A stretch of 6,001 nt of DNA from an uncultured Methylococcaceae bacterium. GTDB lineage: Bacteria; Pseudomonadota; Gammaproteobacteria; Methylococcales; Methylomonadaceae. The notes beneath the pieces were generated by a model, which was not told the DNA's origin, did not search any database, and saw only the letters and a program-made list of their open reading frames with translations. Shown one piece after another: positions 5,726 through 6,001 of this stretch. Numbering within the stretch: the stretch's first letter is position 1; the number at the start of each line of letters is the position of its first letter. The stretch is from assembly GCA_903873045.1 (NCBI GenBank), contig CAIQND010000606.1:1-6001 (forward strand), written 5' to 3'. Position numbers and translations under genes: made by a program.

Positions 5726-6001
5726 ATGACAAGATCAGAAAATATATATTTAGTGGGCCTTATGGGCGCAGGAAAGACCACCATAGGTCGCCAATTGGCA
5801 AAATCACTGACCGTACCTTTTTACGACAGTGACAAAGCGATTGAAGAAAGTACAGGGGTAGATATTCCCACTATTTTTGAATTTGAAGGCGAAGAAGGCT
5901 TCAGAGATCGCGAACAAAAAATGATTCAGCAACTGACGGAATTAGACGGCATCGTACTGGCTACCGGTGGCGGTGCCATTTTACGCGACGAAAACCGCCG
6001 A
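5726..6001 (+). CDS. aroK: AroK, shikimate kinase (3' end beyond the window)
   Basis: Phosphorylates shikimate with ATP to give shikimate 3-phosphate, a step in the cytoplasmic chorismate pathway to aromatic amino acids. The first 92 codons are present and the frame is open to the window edge; the family is usually about 170-190 residues. Visible features are the Walker A loop GLMGAGKT (residues 11-18), the shikimate-binding DSD (34-36), EGEEGFRDRE (54-63) with the substrate-binding Arg 60, and the glycine triplet ATGGGA (79-84). All catalytic positions visible in this half are conserved. The start is chosen because MTRSENIYLVG aligns with known AroK N-termini; the ribosome site is poor (only GGTA near 5717). 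The position after pilQ is common in gammaproteobacteria, usually with aroB next. The pilQ terminator and the long gap imply separate transcription from the pil genes here. Confidence 0.96.
   Translation, partial: MTRSENIYLVGLMGAGKTTIGRQLAKSLTVPFYDSDKAIEESTGVDIPTIFEFEGEEGFRDREQKMIQQLTELDGIVLATGGGAILRDENRR

Overview
This window carries the type IV pilus assembly cluster pilM-pilN-pilO-pilP-pilQ followed by the start of aroK (shikimate kinase), all on the + strand. This order is the classic gammaproteobacterial arrangement, as in Pseudomonas. The moderately AT-rich base composition, the protein sequences and a palindromic repeat between pilO and pilP suggest a gammaproteobacterium. A Methylococcales-type methanotroph is my best guess, but that assignment is inference and no species is named.

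Layout: pilM (31-1092) and pilN (1092-1697) share one base (TAATG). pilN and pilO (1678-2295) overlap by 20 bases. Between pilO and the functional part of pilP lies an unusual spacer of about 200 bases (2296-2498). It holds a 55-base near-perfect palindrome (2388-2442) and a second small hairpin (2469-2488). The reading frame of pilP stays open across this spacer, so automatic gene calling could attach a spurious 68-77 residue N-terminal extension. I place the pilP start at TTG 2499, which gives a normal-length lipoprotein. pilQ (3054-5360) follows after 15 bases and ends at a strong intrinsic terminator (5378-5406). A 365-base non-coding gap (5361-5725) is rich in inverted repeats. aroK begins at 5726 and runs off the right edge.

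How the genes work together: PilM is a cytoplasmic actin-like protein that binds the INLLPWRE tail of PilN. PilN and PilO are bitopic inner-membrane proteins that pair through coiled coils and periplasmic ferredoxin-like domains. PilP is an inner-membrane lipoprotein that links PilN/PilO to the outer-membrane secretin PilQ, through which the pilus passes. Together they form the alignment complex spanning the envelope. AroK is a housekeeping enzyme of aromatic amino-acid synthesis that is commonly found next to pilQ.

The genes themselves are conventional. The points most worth a second look are non-coding: the palindrome inside the pilO-pilP junction and the nested inverted repeats ahead of aroK.
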